Source: Synergistaceae bacterium (GTDB taxonomy: Bacteria > Synergistota > Synergistia > Synergistales > Aminobacteriaceae). Taken from it: a DNA stretch of 18,302 nucleotides. The notes beneath the pieces were generated by a model. It was not told the origin of the DNA. It did not search any database and saw nothing but the letters and a program-made list of their open reading frames with translations. The stretch lies in the NCBI GenBank assembly GCA_031273365.1, contig JAISSA010000222.1:1-18302 (forward strand), written 5' to 3'. Shown here in pieces: positions 1 through 5,822 of this stretch. Made by a program: the position numbers and the translations under genes. Numbering within the stretch: the first letter of the stretch is position 1; every line of letters begins with the position of its first letter.

Positions 1-319
1 CGCAAGTGGCTCCTGCTGGATCTGATCAACACGATACTGATTCTTATGGGATACGAGCCACTGGCGGACATCAGGCCGATGGACAGGGAGTTGTCGCCGG
101 ACAGACCGGCCGGCAAGGGAGTCAGACTGGACTATCTCGGGCGCACGATTTCCGGGCGAACGATCAATCTCGAGTTTCAGAAACGCAGCAGTGAGGATTT
201 CATCCAGCGAGCCCTCTACTATGGAAATGCTTCAAAAAATGTTGCAGGGAGGGATGGATATTGCGACGGTCGCGCATATCTCCAAGCTTTCCGAGGACGA
301 GATTCGAAGGCTATGTTAG
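1..319 (+). pseudogene. Remnant of a PD-(D/E)XK (Rpn/PDDEXK_2-like) transposase-nuclease gene, internally deleted and frameshifted
   Basis: Frame 1 is open from the window edge and reads a PD-(D/E)XK core: LLLDLINTILILMGYEPL, then GVRLDYLGRTISG and INLEFQKRSSEDFIQRALYY. The Asp of RLD and the Glu-x-Gln of LEFQ match the catalytic D...ExQ pattern of this transposase/nuclease family. Directly after RALYY the family resemblance jumps to frame 2, where 221-319 encodes MEMLQKMLQGGMDIATVAH and then ISKLSEDEIRRLC-stop. That is the usual C-terminal helical tail of the same proteins. Intact members run to about 280-300 residues, so roughly 150 or more residues between the two halves are missing. If frame 1 is read on, it ends at 330 in an unrelated tail. 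The true 5' end lies outside the window. Family assignment is by motif recognition; the joined halves make me fairly sure it is a decayed gene. Confidence 0.7.
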
Positions 320-366
320 GGCAACGCTGATTCAATCCTTCGGTCTATGTCGCCTCGAGGTTTTTA

Positions 367-484
367 ATCCCACATTCGTCAGGTAGCGCTTAAAGGCTTG
401 CAATCACTAAATCGAGTTTATCGCTTTAAGTTAACTAAAATCAGTGATTGCAAGGTTTCTATTTTTTGCTGACAAATGTGGGAT
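367..484. repeat. 118-bp two-part inverted repeat, MITE-like or paired transposon ends
   Basis: The outer arms ATCCCACATTCGTCAG (367-382) and CTGACAAATGTGGGAT (469-484) are inverted copies with one mismatch. The inner arms CTTGCAATCACT (397-408) and AGTGATTGCAAG (443-454) are perfect inverted copies. Both sides have exactly 14 nt between outer and inner arm, so the element is symmetrical 42-bp ends around a 34-bp centre. This fits a miniature inverted-repeat element or collapsed insertion-sequence ends. No target-site duplication is evident. It lies between the convergent transposase remnant and metQ. The inner stem followed by a T-rich run (456-467) might also stop plus-strand transcription, but a 34-nt loop makes that doubtful. 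Confidence 0.7.
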
Positions 485-505
485 GGACGACCTCCCGTTC
501 GTCTT

Positions 506-1288
506 TTACCAGCCGGCGACGAGCGATCCTTTAAAACGTTCGTCGACGAACTTCCGAACCTCGTCGTTGTGGTAGGATTCAATCAGGGTCTTGAACTCGG
601 GCCGGTCCCTGTCCTCCTCGCGCACCGCTATGATGCACACGTAAGGCGAGTCCTTCGACTCGATGAAGAGCGAGTCGCGCGTGGGCGCCAATCCCGCCTC
701 GATGGCGTAGTTGGTGTTGATCACAGCGACGTCCGTGTCCTCCAGCGCTCGCGGAATCTGAGCCGCGTCCAGCTCGATGAATTTGAGCTTACGGTCGTTC
801 TTCGTGATGTCGGTCACGGAGGGCAGAATGCCGGACGCAGGGTCCAGCTCGATCAGCCCCTGAGCGGCCGCCAGCAAAAGAGCCCTGCCCCCGTTGCTGG
901 GGTCGTTGGGGATCGTCACGGTCGCGCCGTCCTTCAGCCCGCTCAGGCTTTCGATCCGTCGGGAGTACGCCGCCATGGGCAGCAGCACCGTGTTGGCGAC
1001 AGGGACGATCTTATAGCCCCTGTCCTTTACCGCGTTCTGCAGGTAGGGCAGATGCTGAAAGGCGTTGACGTCGATCTCTTTGTCCGCCAGCGCGGCGTTG
1101 GGCAGCACAAAGTCCGTGAACGTGACGATCTCGATCTCCAGACCCCTCTCCCCCGCGATCTTCCGGACCACCTCCGCGATCTCCTCGTGGGGGCCCGAGG
1201 TGACGCCCAGCCTGATCTTCGCGGCCTCCGCTTCCGTAACGCCGATCAGCGTAACGGCTAAAACAAACAGGATAAAAAATTTTTTCAT
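506..1288 (-). CDS. metQ: MetQ/NlpA-family methionine ABC transporter substrate-binding protein
   Basis: This 260-residue protein is the periplasmic substrate-binding component of a D/L-methionine-type ABC importer. Family signatures are GVTSGPHEEIAEVV near residue 30, then FTDFVLPNAALADKEIDVNAF with QHLPYL, and the late VINTNYAIEAGL segment. The N-terminus is a Sec-type signal peptide (MKKFFILFVLAVTLIGVTEA) with a likely signal peptidase I site after AEA. There is no cysteine in or near it, so the usual MetQ lipobox is missing and the protein should be soluble in the periplasm. The start is backed by a strong ribosome-binding site, AAGGAGGG, read on the minus strand just upstream. It is the last gene of the metNIQ operon, 87 bp after metI, with a hairpin repeat in the gap. 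Substrate specificity (methionine or a related amino acid) is inferred from family. Confidence 0.93.
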   Translation of the reverse strand: MKKFFILFVLAVTLIGVTEAEAAKIRLGVTSGPHEEIAEVVRKIAGERGLEIEIVTFTDFVLPNAALADKEIDVNAFQHLPYLQNAVKDRGYKIVPVANTVLLPMAAYSRRIESLSGLKDGATVTIPNDPSNGGRALLLAAAQGLIELDPASGILPSVTDITKNDRKLKFIELDAAQIPRALEDTDVAVINTNYAIEAGLAPTRDSLFIESKDSPYVCIIAVREEDRDRPEFKTLIESYHNDEVRKFVDERFKGSLVAGW

Positions 1289-1310
1289 GCAAAATCCCTC
1301 CTTAGAAATA

Positions 1311-1369
1311 CTCTCAGGGCTTCGCCCCGAACCCCACTCAGGGGTCGAGGACCCCTGAGAACCCCGTTT
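1311..1369 (-). repeat. Dispersed GC-rich hairpin repeat between metI and metQ
   Basis: Between metI and metQ is a perfect 10-bp stem, CTCAGGGGTC (1337-1346) and GACCCCTGAG (1350-1359), with a GAG loop. A second small hairpin, GGGC-TTC-GCCC, sits at 1317-1327. Read on the minus strand the order is AACGGGG, then a CAGGGG stem, then GGGG, then a GGGGCGAAGCCC-type hairpin. The same order recurs at 15593-15641 and, on the minus strand, at 8867-8921, so this is one copy of a dispersed family. Inside the operon it may block 3'-to-5' RNA decay or partly terminate. No U-run follows the main stem in the transcribed direction, which argues against a full terminator. Confidence 0.75.
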
Positions 1370-1375
1370 ATTTTT

Positions 1376-2041
1376 TTATTTTATTCCACGCCGCTTTCGG
1401 ATCAGGCGGACGACGAGGTCGCCCGCGCTCTGCACGCCCTGCACCAGGACGATCAGGATCACGACCGTCGCCGCCATCACGTCGGGACGGAACCTCTGAT
1501 GCCCGTACCGTATCGCCACGTCGCCCAGACCGCCTCCGCCCAGCGCCCCCGCCATCGCGGAATACCCCACCAGGCTGATGAGCATCAGCGTCGCTCCACC
1601 CACAAGCCCCGGCAGCGCCTCGGGCAACAACACCCGAAACACGATTTGAAACGGCGTCGCCCCCATGGACTGCGAGGCCTCGATGACGCCGCCGTCAACC
1701 TCCCGCAGAGCCCCCTCGACGACGCGCCCCATAAAGGGCAGCGCCGCCAGAAACAGCGGCACGATCGCCGCCGTCGTCCCGATCGAGGTCCCGACGAGAA
1801 AGCGCGTCAGAGGGATGATCGCCACCATCAGAATAATGAAGGGCGTCGATCGGGTCGCGTTGACGATCACACCCAAAAAACGGTTGAAATACAGGTTCTG
1901 TTTCAATCCCCCCCGCGCGGTGAGGGTCAGAACAACGCCCAGAGGAACGCCGAACAGCACCGCCAGAAACCCCGCCACCACGATCATGAAGACGGTGTCG
2001 CAGAAGGCCTCAAACAGCAACGCTTGCATTGCGCCGGACAT
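1376..2041 (-). CDS. metI: MetI methionine-type ABC transporter permease
   Basis: This 221-residue inner-membrane permease is the transmembrane half of the importer and works as a dimer with MetN. It is strongly hydrophobic with about five membrane segments. The EAA-type loop that docks on the ATPase is visible at residues 121-145 (EASQSMGATPFQIVFRVLLP, then EALPG). The conserved NATRSTPFIILMVAIIPLTR stretch (61-80) and the later GGGGLGDVAIRYGHQRF are typical of MetI. Length is normal for the family. The start lies inside the 3' end of metN (32-bp overlap), and an excellent Shine-Dalgarno, GGAGGTGAT, is embedded in the last metN codons. Translation of the two is therefore probably coupled. 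Confidence 0.95.
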   Translation of the reverse strand: MSGAMQALLFEAFCDTVFMIVVAGFLAVLFGVPLGVVLTLTARGGLKQNLYFNRFLGVIVNATRSTPFIILMVAIIPLTRFLVGTSIGTTAAIVPLFLAALPFMGRVVEGALREVDGGVIEASQSMGATPFQIVFRVLLPEALPGLVGGATLMLISLVGYSAMAGALGGGGLGDVAIRYGHQRFRPDVMAATVVILIVLVQGVQSAGDLVVRLIRKRRGIK

Positions 2042-3137
2042 AGCCGATCACCTCCAGCTCCAGATTGAAGTTCCGCAGATAGTTCAAAGCGGCGCTGCGC
2101 TCGCTCGATTCGCCGGAAAGCTCCACCACCAGCATCCCGTAAGGAACGCCCTGAATGTGGTCGATCGTTCCGTAAAGGATGTTGGCGTCGACGCCGCACT
2201 TGCGGATCATCCCCGAGATGACGGGACTCGCGGCCGTGTCGCCCAAAAAGGAAATACGCAGGACAATGTTCAACCCGGCGGCGATATCCTCCGAGGCAGG
2301 CTTCGGGAAAAACTGCATATCCGCGAACTGAGGCGGCAGATCCTTTGCCATGAAACCGGAGACCAGCTCCCGGGTAACCGGGGCGCCGGGACGCGTAAAG
2401 ACCTCGAAGGCCGTTCCCCTTTCCACGACACACCCCCCGTCCAGCACGACAACCTCCCTGCAGATTTCTCTGATGACGGACATTTCATGGGTGATCAGCA
2501 CAATGGTCAGACCAAATTTGAGGTTGATCTCCTGCAAAAGCTCCAAAATCGAGCGGGTCGTCTGAGGATCGAGAGCCGAGGTCGCCTCGTCGCACAGCAG
2601 GATCTTCGGCCCGGCGGCAATGGCGCGGGCAATGCCGACGCGCTGTTTCTGCCCACCCGAAAGCTGCGCGGGATAATCGTTCCTCTTTTCCGTCAGCTCC
2701 ACCAGCTCCAGCAGCTCACGTACCCGATCCCCAACCGCGGAACGACTCCAGCCCGCAAGCTGGAGCGGGAAGGCGACGTTGCCCGCCACGGTGCGGCTCG
2801 AAAGCAGGTTGAAGGACTGGAAGATCATCCCGATCCCCTTGCGCGCCTCGCGCAGCTCCGCCGCCGGCAGCGTCGTCATGTCCACGCCGTCGATGAGCAC
2901 CCGCCCGCTGGTGGGCCGCTCCAGAAGGTTGATGGTGCGGACCAGCGTGCTCTTCCCCGCGCCGCTGCGCCCGATGACGCCAAAAATACACCCGTCCGGG
3001 ATCTCGATGCTGACTCCCTTCAGCGCGTGAAATTTTTCGCCGGAGCCCGAACCCATCAGGCCTCGTCCCCCGGAAACACCTCCGCTCGAATCTCCCCCTC
3101 CATTAAATTCCTTACACACATTCTCAAGAACAATCAC
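2010..3137 (-). CDS. metN: MetN methionine-type ABC transporter ATPase with C-terminal NIL domain
   Basis: This 375-residue cytoplasmic ATPase powers the importer. It shows Walker A GRSGAGKST (56-64), Q-loop Q107, signature LSGGQ (159-163), Walker B ILLCDE (179-184) and H-loop H217 (ITHEM). Residues about 285-368 form a NIL domain, the regulatory domain that senses substrate in MetN proteins. The start is a GTG; the sequence IVLENVCKEF immediately after it is the conserved first strand, which favours this start. A purine-rich AGGGAAG lies about 10 nt upstream. Unusual is a Gly/Ser-rich insert at residues 13-34, between the first two strands, where relatives normally have only a few residues. 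Its codons read cleanly in frame. It is the first gene of metN-metI-metQ. No SAM-type riboswitch was recognised upstream, where the DNA is repeat-rich. Confidence 0.95.
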   Translation of the reverse strand: MIVLENVCKEFNGGGDSSGGVSGGRGLMGSGSGEKFHALKGVSIEIPDGCIFGVIGRSGAGKSTLVRTINLLERPTSGRVLIDGVDMTTLPAAELREARKGIGMIFQSFNLLSSRTVAGNVAFPLQLAGWSRSAVGDRVRELLELVELTEKRNDYPAQLSGGQKQRVGIARAIAAGPKILLCDEATSALDPQTTRSILELLQEINLKFGLTIVLITHEMSVIREICREVVVLDGGCVVERGTAFEVFTRPGAPVTRELVSGFMAKDLPPQFADMQFFPKPASEDIAAGLNIVLRISFLGDTAASPVISGMIRKCGVDANILYGTIDHIQGVPYGMLVVELSGESSERSAALNYLRNFNLELEVIGYVRRNASVAV

Positions 3138-3167
3138 CCAATTGACACTTCCCTTCGGAATTGAAGA

Positions 3168-3283
3168 TCAGGGGGGCGGAGCTCGCTCGGTGCTTACGCA
3201 TCCTCGCTGGCCCCCCTGAAACCCCCGGTGCTTTCCCTTCAGGTTCAGGGGGCGGAGCTCACCCGGTGCTTCGCATCCTCGCT
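3168..3283 (-). repeat. Two tandem direct copies of a dispersed GC-rich repeat
   Basis: The copies span 3168-3208 and about 3245-3283. Both read TCAGGGGG, GCGGAGCTC, then CGGTGCTT (with one extra A in the first copy) and GCATCCTCGCT, and they are separated by about 36 bp. In reverse orientation the unit reads GAGGATGCGAAGCACCGG, then GAGC and CCCCCTGA. The same order recurs on the plus strand at 8948-8981 ahead of tig (GAGGATGCGAAGCGCCGG, then GAGC and CCCCCTGA). A shorter relative occurs at 11064-11084. This unit differs from the CAGGGG/CCCCTG double-hairpin family, although the two meet side by side at 8867-8990. Confidence 0.75.
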
Positions 3284-3372
3284 CAATAGCCTGCTTCTTT
3301 CCGGTGACGCACGGCAAGCACATAAACGTCGCCGTTTTCTATCTCATAGAGCAGTACATACCCCAAGGAACT
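3283..3372 (-). pseudogene. C-terminal fragment of a ParE/RelE-family toxin
   Basis: On the minus strand this segment encodes SLGYVLLYEIENGDVYVLAV and then RHRKEAGY-stop (TGA at 3283-3285). It matches the last two beta strands and C-terminal helix start of ParE/RelE toxins, which commonly end in a YxLLYEI...VYVLAVRHxREAxY pattern. The frame is closed upstream by a TAG at 3385-3387 and resemblance stops near 3372, so about two thirds of the toxin is missing. No antitoxin gene is seen beside it. The break coincides with an 18-bp palindrome and the other end abuts a GC-rich repeat. This is a relic and not a working toxin-antitoxin locus. Confidence 0.7.
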
Positions 3373-3399
3373 AAGTAGTATATACTACTTTTTACTACT
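3373..3399. promoter_or_regulatory. 18-bp perfect palindrome plus a helically phased half-site, possible operator
   Basis: AAGTAGTATATACTACTT (3373-3390) is its own reverse complement. The half-site TACTACT at 3383-3389 recurs at 3393-3399, exactly 10 bp (about one helical turn) further on. Such an arrangement is typical of a binding site for a dimeric regulator. No gene obviously uses it: it sits at the broken end of the toxin fragment, about 260 bp upstream of the HTH gene. It could be a leftover of a lost toxin-antitoxin promoter or a junction scar. Confidence 0.45.
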
Positions 3400-3583
3400 G
3401 ATCGATAGGGCAGTAAAAATATAGAAAAAGATTGAGGCGCCCTTCCCTTCGATTTTCAGACCTGGGAGGGCAGGGATGTCCAACCTCAGGCAAATTCCGG
3501 TTTTGTGAATTTCGATTCCGGGAGCCGAATGACAAATTGCAAAATAATGTTATATATTTCCTTAAAAGTAAGTAATAAAATCC

Positions 3584-3644
3584 TTGTCCTCATACAAAAA
3601 CATCATACAATCATATTGAAAGTGTTGTACAAAATTAAAGGAAG
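3584..3644 (+). promoter_or_regulatory. Predicted promoter and ribosome-binding site of the HTH regulator
   Basis: A -35-like TTGTCC (3584-3589) is followed 16 bp later by TACAAT (3606-3611), which matches the -10 consensus at five of six positions. AAAGGAAG (3637-3644) lies 7 nt before the ATG at 3652. A spaced inverted pair, ACAA-N14-TTGT, overlaps the -10 and start region and could be an autoregulatory site. The region is AT-rich compared with the surrounding genes. Confidence 0.5.
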
Positions 3645-3651
3645 TGATTGA

Positions 3652-4089
3652 ATGTCTCAGTTTATAGGTGCTAATATCAGAGCCAGACGGCGGGAACTTG
3701 GGCTTAATCAGGAGGAACTGGCGGAAAAGTTGAAGCTGACTCAGGCGAACATCAGCCGAATCGAGGCCAACCCCAGGGGGCCTACCGGGGAGATGCTGAT
3801 CTCCCTGGCGGATGCCCTCAGTTGCGACGTCCGCAAGCTGTTGGGGCTGCCAATCCTGCCCGAGGACTCCGCCGACGACCTGGACAACGACGCGAAGGCC
3901 TTCCTCCGAAGCATGGTGAAGAGCGACCCTCAAGTCAGCGGATACCTGCGCAACTTCGTCAGGGGATCCGAGAATTTCACGGAAGAGGACTGGAGCTTCC
4001 TGGCGGCCAACCTGAAGCTGATGCTGGGATACGCGACCGATGTCCTCAAAAAAGCCGGACGGGTGAAGGCGCCGGGCTCCGCGAATTGA
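3652..4089 (+). CDS. XRE (Cro/C1-type) helix-turn-helix transcriptional regulator
   Basis: This is a 145-residue DNA-binding protein. Residues about 5-62 form a Cro/C1 HTH domain: GANIRARRRELGLNQEELAE, KLKLTQANISRIE, then MLISLADALSCDVRKLLGLP. The recognition helix is in TQANISRIE. Residues 70-145 are mostly helical and charged (DDLDNDAKAFLRSMVKSDPQ; NFTEEDWSFLAANLKLMLGY) and match no domain I know. They may serve for dimerisation or signal sensing. The ATG is supported by AAAGGAAG 7 nt upstream and the gene is followed by its own hairpin terminator, so it looks monocistronic. No phage or toxin gene accompanies it now, although a ParE fragment lies 280 bp upstream. Its target is unknown. The HTH call is solid; the biological role is not assignable. 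Confidence 0.88.
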   Translation: MSQFIGANIRARRRELGLNQEELAEKLKLTQANISRIEANPRGPTGEMLISLADALSCDVRKLLGLPILPEDSADDLDNDAKAFLRSMVKSDPQVSGYLRNFVRGSENFTEEDWSFLAANLKLMLGYATDVLKKAGRVKAPGSAN

Positions 4090-4109
4090 GAGCTCGCTGA
4101 ACGGGTAAA

Positions 4110-4186
4110 CGTTCAGGTCCGGAGGGACTGAGGGGGCGTGGGGACACGTCCCCCTGCCCCCCTGATCCTGAACGGTTACGTTTTTT
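4110..4186 (+). terminator. Compound hairpin terminator after the HTH gene
   Basis: An outer stem CGTTCAGG (4110-4117) and CCTGAACG (4167-4174) encloses a GC-rich inner hairpin (GGGGAC-AC-GTCCCC at 4141-4154) and is followed by TTTTTT at 4181-4186. A small alternative hairpin CTGAACG-N6-CGTTCAG (4097-4116) overlaps its left arm. The CCTGAACGG-TAC segment recurs at 15546-15557 and near 8985, so the terminator has been built from, or is part of, the dispersed repeat family. Confidence 0.65.
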
Positions 4187-4244
4187 CGAAAAGGACGAAT
4201 GTCATTTTATTTTGTATCGATTGTATTTTGTGTCAATGGATTTT

Positions 4245-4283
4245 CTCCGCTTGGACCTTCTCCAGGTTATAATACTTACCTGG
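4245..4283 (+). promoter_or_regulatory. Candidate promoter with overlapping inverted repeat upstream of the HD-GYP gene
   Basis: A perfect -10 hexamer TATAAT lies at 4268-4273. The -35 is poor at the standard distance; TTGGAC at 4251-4256 is too close (11 bp). The -10 is bracketed by an inverted repeat, CCAGGT (4262-4267) and ACCTGG (4278-4283), separated by 10 bp. This is the layout of an operator that would block or aid polymerase. A start near 4280 would give a leader of about 205 nt before the HD-GYP ATG. A weak -35 with a flanking dyad suggests an activated or repressed promoter. Confidence 0.4.
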
Positions 4284-4485
4284 AAACTGCAGTGTCATAT
4301 TCGCGAAAGTGAGGACGGCATGTAACCAACCGTTCGGGTTCAGGGTGCCGTCGAATTCGGGTTTGTACGAAAATCGGGGAGCTTGCGGGCTTGCAGGTTC
4401 TGAACGGAAGATGGGCTGCGAATTGAGAGGAGATATGGATTGGAAGTCTGTGGAGCAGCAAACATTCGTGTAAAGGAGTGCCGGT
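4284..4485 (+). promoter_or_regulatory. Long structured leader ahead of the HD-GYP gene
   Basis: About 200 nt lie between the candidate promoter and the HD-GYP start. A 7-bp stem GACGGCA (4314-4320) and TGCCGTC (4346-4352) encloses an inner AACC-GTTCG-GGTT hairpin. TTCGGGTT occurs twice (in the inner hairpin and again at about 4356-4363), and GCTTGC is repeated at 4381-4394. The last part holds a tiny ORF (4435-4473). I compared it by eye with cyclic-di-GMP riboswitch consensus features and found no convincing match, so any regulatory function is inference. Confidence 0.3.
4435..4473 (+). CDS. Possible 12-codon leader ORF overlapping the HD-GYP ribosome-binding site
   Basis: ATG at 4435 is preceded by GAGAGGAG and encodes MDWKSVEQQTFV before a TAA at 4471-4473. 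That stop overlaps the AAAGGAG (4472-4478) used by the HD-GYP gene, so translation of one could influence the other. The frame stays open upstream to an ATG at 4411 and a GTG at 4309, but neither has a good ribosome-binding site. The peptide resembles nothing known to me, and the spacing of its own ribosome-binding site is short (2-4 nt). Chance is a real alternative. Confidence 0.2.
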   Translation: MDWKSVEQQTFV

Positions 4486-5700
4486 ATGCCTCCTGAAATG
4501 AATTTTGCCGAACGAGTCACAAAGCGTCGTATTTCTCTTGGGGAACTGCGCGAATATCTATCCACCCCGGCTTATGTGGCGGAGGACGTCGTCGCCTCGA
4601 GCGGCGTTGTTTTGCTGCCCAGAGGCACGGAGCTCGCCGCGCTGGTTTCCTCTGTCGAGGACGTGGAAAAGAATCTGCGTCGCTGGGGCATCTTCTCCAT
4701 TCCCATCATTTTCCGGAACAGCATCAACATCCAGGAGATGGAGGGAATTCTGAAAACCGCCGAGGCGAACCTCATGCGTGTGGACCCGGAGCTGGCCAGA
4801 AATACGGTGGAGCAGGTGAGCAACGTTTACGGCCGCATCGTCGAGGGGATCATCGATCCTGAGGATTACGCAAACCTCGCGAACCAGGGGCGCACCCTGG
4901 CAAGAGAGGTCGCTCAGGCGCCGCAGGTAATGCTTTGTCTCGGCCGGGTGCGAAGCTGGGACGAGTACACTTACGTACACTCTCTGAACGTCGCGCTTCT
5001 TGGAGGTTTTCTGGCGAGCCGCCTTTACCCCGACCAGCCGGATATCGCCGAGAGCCTGTCCGTGGGAGGCATTTTGCACGATTTGGGCAAGGCGCACGTT
5101 CCAAGGGCCATTTTAAATAAGCCGGGCCCCCTCACGAAAGAGGAATTCGAGATCATCAAAAAGCACTCGGAGTACGGAGAAGAGCTGGCCATCGCGAACG
5201 GCATAACCGACGTTCGGGTTCTCTCGGTGGTCCGGGGGCACCACGAACGCTGCAACGGCGAGGGGTATCCCGACCGCTTCACGAAGGAACAGATTCGAAA
5301 AGAGGCAAAAATTGCGGCCGTGGCGGACGTTTTCGACGCCCTGACCGCGAAGCGGGTTTACAAGGAGCCCATCGACAGCCGGGTCGCGGTCTCCATGATG
5401 ATCGACAACACGGGAACGCATTTTGCCCCCGAGGTCGTCCGGGTCCTCCTGATGTCGATAGGGCTTTATCCGCCGGGAACGGCGGTGGAGCTTTCCGACG
5501 GCAGCCTGGGCGCGGTGATCGGCGCCAAAGGCAAGGACCTCATGCGTCCTCAGGTTTTGCTGCAGATCGACTCCATGGGACGGAAGGTCGAGGGCGTCAA
5601 AGTCGTCGACCTGAGCGAGGACCCCTCCCTTTACGTTCAGCGGTCGCTTCAGGATGTCGGAAAACTGGAGGCTTATTTCCCCTCCAAACAGGCGCTGTAA
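4486..5700 (+). CDS. HD-GYP domain protein, probable cyclic-di-GMP phosphodiesterase
   Basis: A 404-residue cytoplasmic protein with no membrane segment. Residues about 16-80 resemble the N-terminal domain often attached to HD-GYP proteins (YLSTPAYVAEDV, GVVLLPRGTEL). Residues about 140-325 are the HD-GYP domain: H165 in YVHSLNVALL, the HD pair H198-D199 in ILHDLGKAHVP, H227 in KKHSEYG, HHERCNGEGYP (252-262) carrying the GYP motif, and D281 in AVADVFDALTAKRVYK. The metal ligands are all present, so hydrolysis of cyclic-di-GMP is likely. N257 replaces the more common Asp in HHExxDGxGYP, a tolerated variant. Residues 327-390 are the small beta-rich tail that often follows (GLYPPGTAVELSDGSLGAVI). 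The start has AAAGGAG 7 nt upstream. It stands alone between terminators, so its signalling partner is not visible here. Confidence 0.93.
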   Translation: MPPEMNFAERVTKRRISLGELREYLSTPAYVAEDVVASSGVVLLPRGTELAALVSSVEDVEKNLRRWGIFSIPIIFRNSINIQEMEGILKTAEANLMRVDPELARNTVEQVSNVYGRIVEGIIDPEDYANLANQGRTLAREVAQAPQVMLCLGRVRSWDEYTYVHSLNVALLGGFLASRLYPDQPDIAESLSVGGILHDLGKAHVPRAILNKPGPLTKEEFEIIKKHSEYGEELAIANGITDVRVLSVVRGHHERCNGEGYPDRFTKEQIRKEAKIAAVADVFDALTAKRVYKEPIDSRVAVSMMIDNTGTHFAPEVVRVLLMSIGLYPPGTAVELSDGSLGAVIGAKGKDLMRPQVLLQIDSMGRKVEGVKVVDLSEDPSLYVQRSLQDVGKLEAYFPSKQAL

Positions 5701-5757
5701 CGCCTGCGTCGCGCCCTGTGCCGCTTGTCCGAGCCAACAGCGAACGCTTACGGGACT

Positions 5758-5798
5758 CTGAATCGGCCTTTAATGCAGAGGCCTTTTCAGGGTTTTTT
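5758..5798 (+). terminator. Intrinsic terminator after the HD-GYP gene
   Basis: A two-part stem, CTGAA/TTCAG (5758-5762, 5786-5790) and GGCCT/AGGCC (5765-5769, 5779-5783), with a symmetric 2-nt internal loop and a 9-nt apical loop, is followed by GG and TTTTTT (5793-5798). It sits 58 bp past the HD-GYP stop codon. Confidence 0.75.
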
Positions 5799-5822
5799 CT
5801 GTGTCGCTTTGCAGCATGTTCC

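Larger units (their letters stand above)
3138..3651. other. Gene-poor intergenic region between divergent metN and the HTH regulator
   Basis: This 514-bp stretch separates two divergent genes. From left to right it holds two direct copies of a GC-rich repeat (3168-3283), a minus-strand ParE/RelE toxin stub (3283-3372), an 18-bp perfect palindrome (3373-3390) and the promoter of the HTH gene (3584-3611). Between about 3400 and 3580 I recognise nothing. Short frames are open on both strands there (a minus-strand frame of about 49 codons runs on from 3400-3550), but none has a start with a ribosome-binding site or a familiar motif. A clear metN promoter was not found. Confidence 0.6.

Noticed and set aside
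476..1261. A 261-codon plus-strand frame opposite metQ
   Set aside because: Mirror of metQ; translation is Arg/Val/Asp-rich without family signature, while the minus strand has signal peptide and MetQ motifs.
1665..3164. A 499-codon plus-strand frame opposite metI/metN
   Set aside because: Antisense to genes with complete ABC motifs; no ribosome-binding site or domain.
3138..3290. SAM/S-box riboswitch before metN
   Set aside because: The region is made of GC-rich repeat copies and has no SAM-box core sequence.
3400..3580. Short open frames on both strands between the palindrome and the HTH promoter
   Set aside because: No start with a ribosome-binding site and no recognisable motif; probably unconstrained DNA or an unidentified element fragment.
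4284..4485. Cyclic-di-GMP (GEMM-type) riboswitch ahead of the HD-GYP gene
   Set aside because: The leader is structured but I could not find the conserved tetraloop-receptor and core sequence of either known class.
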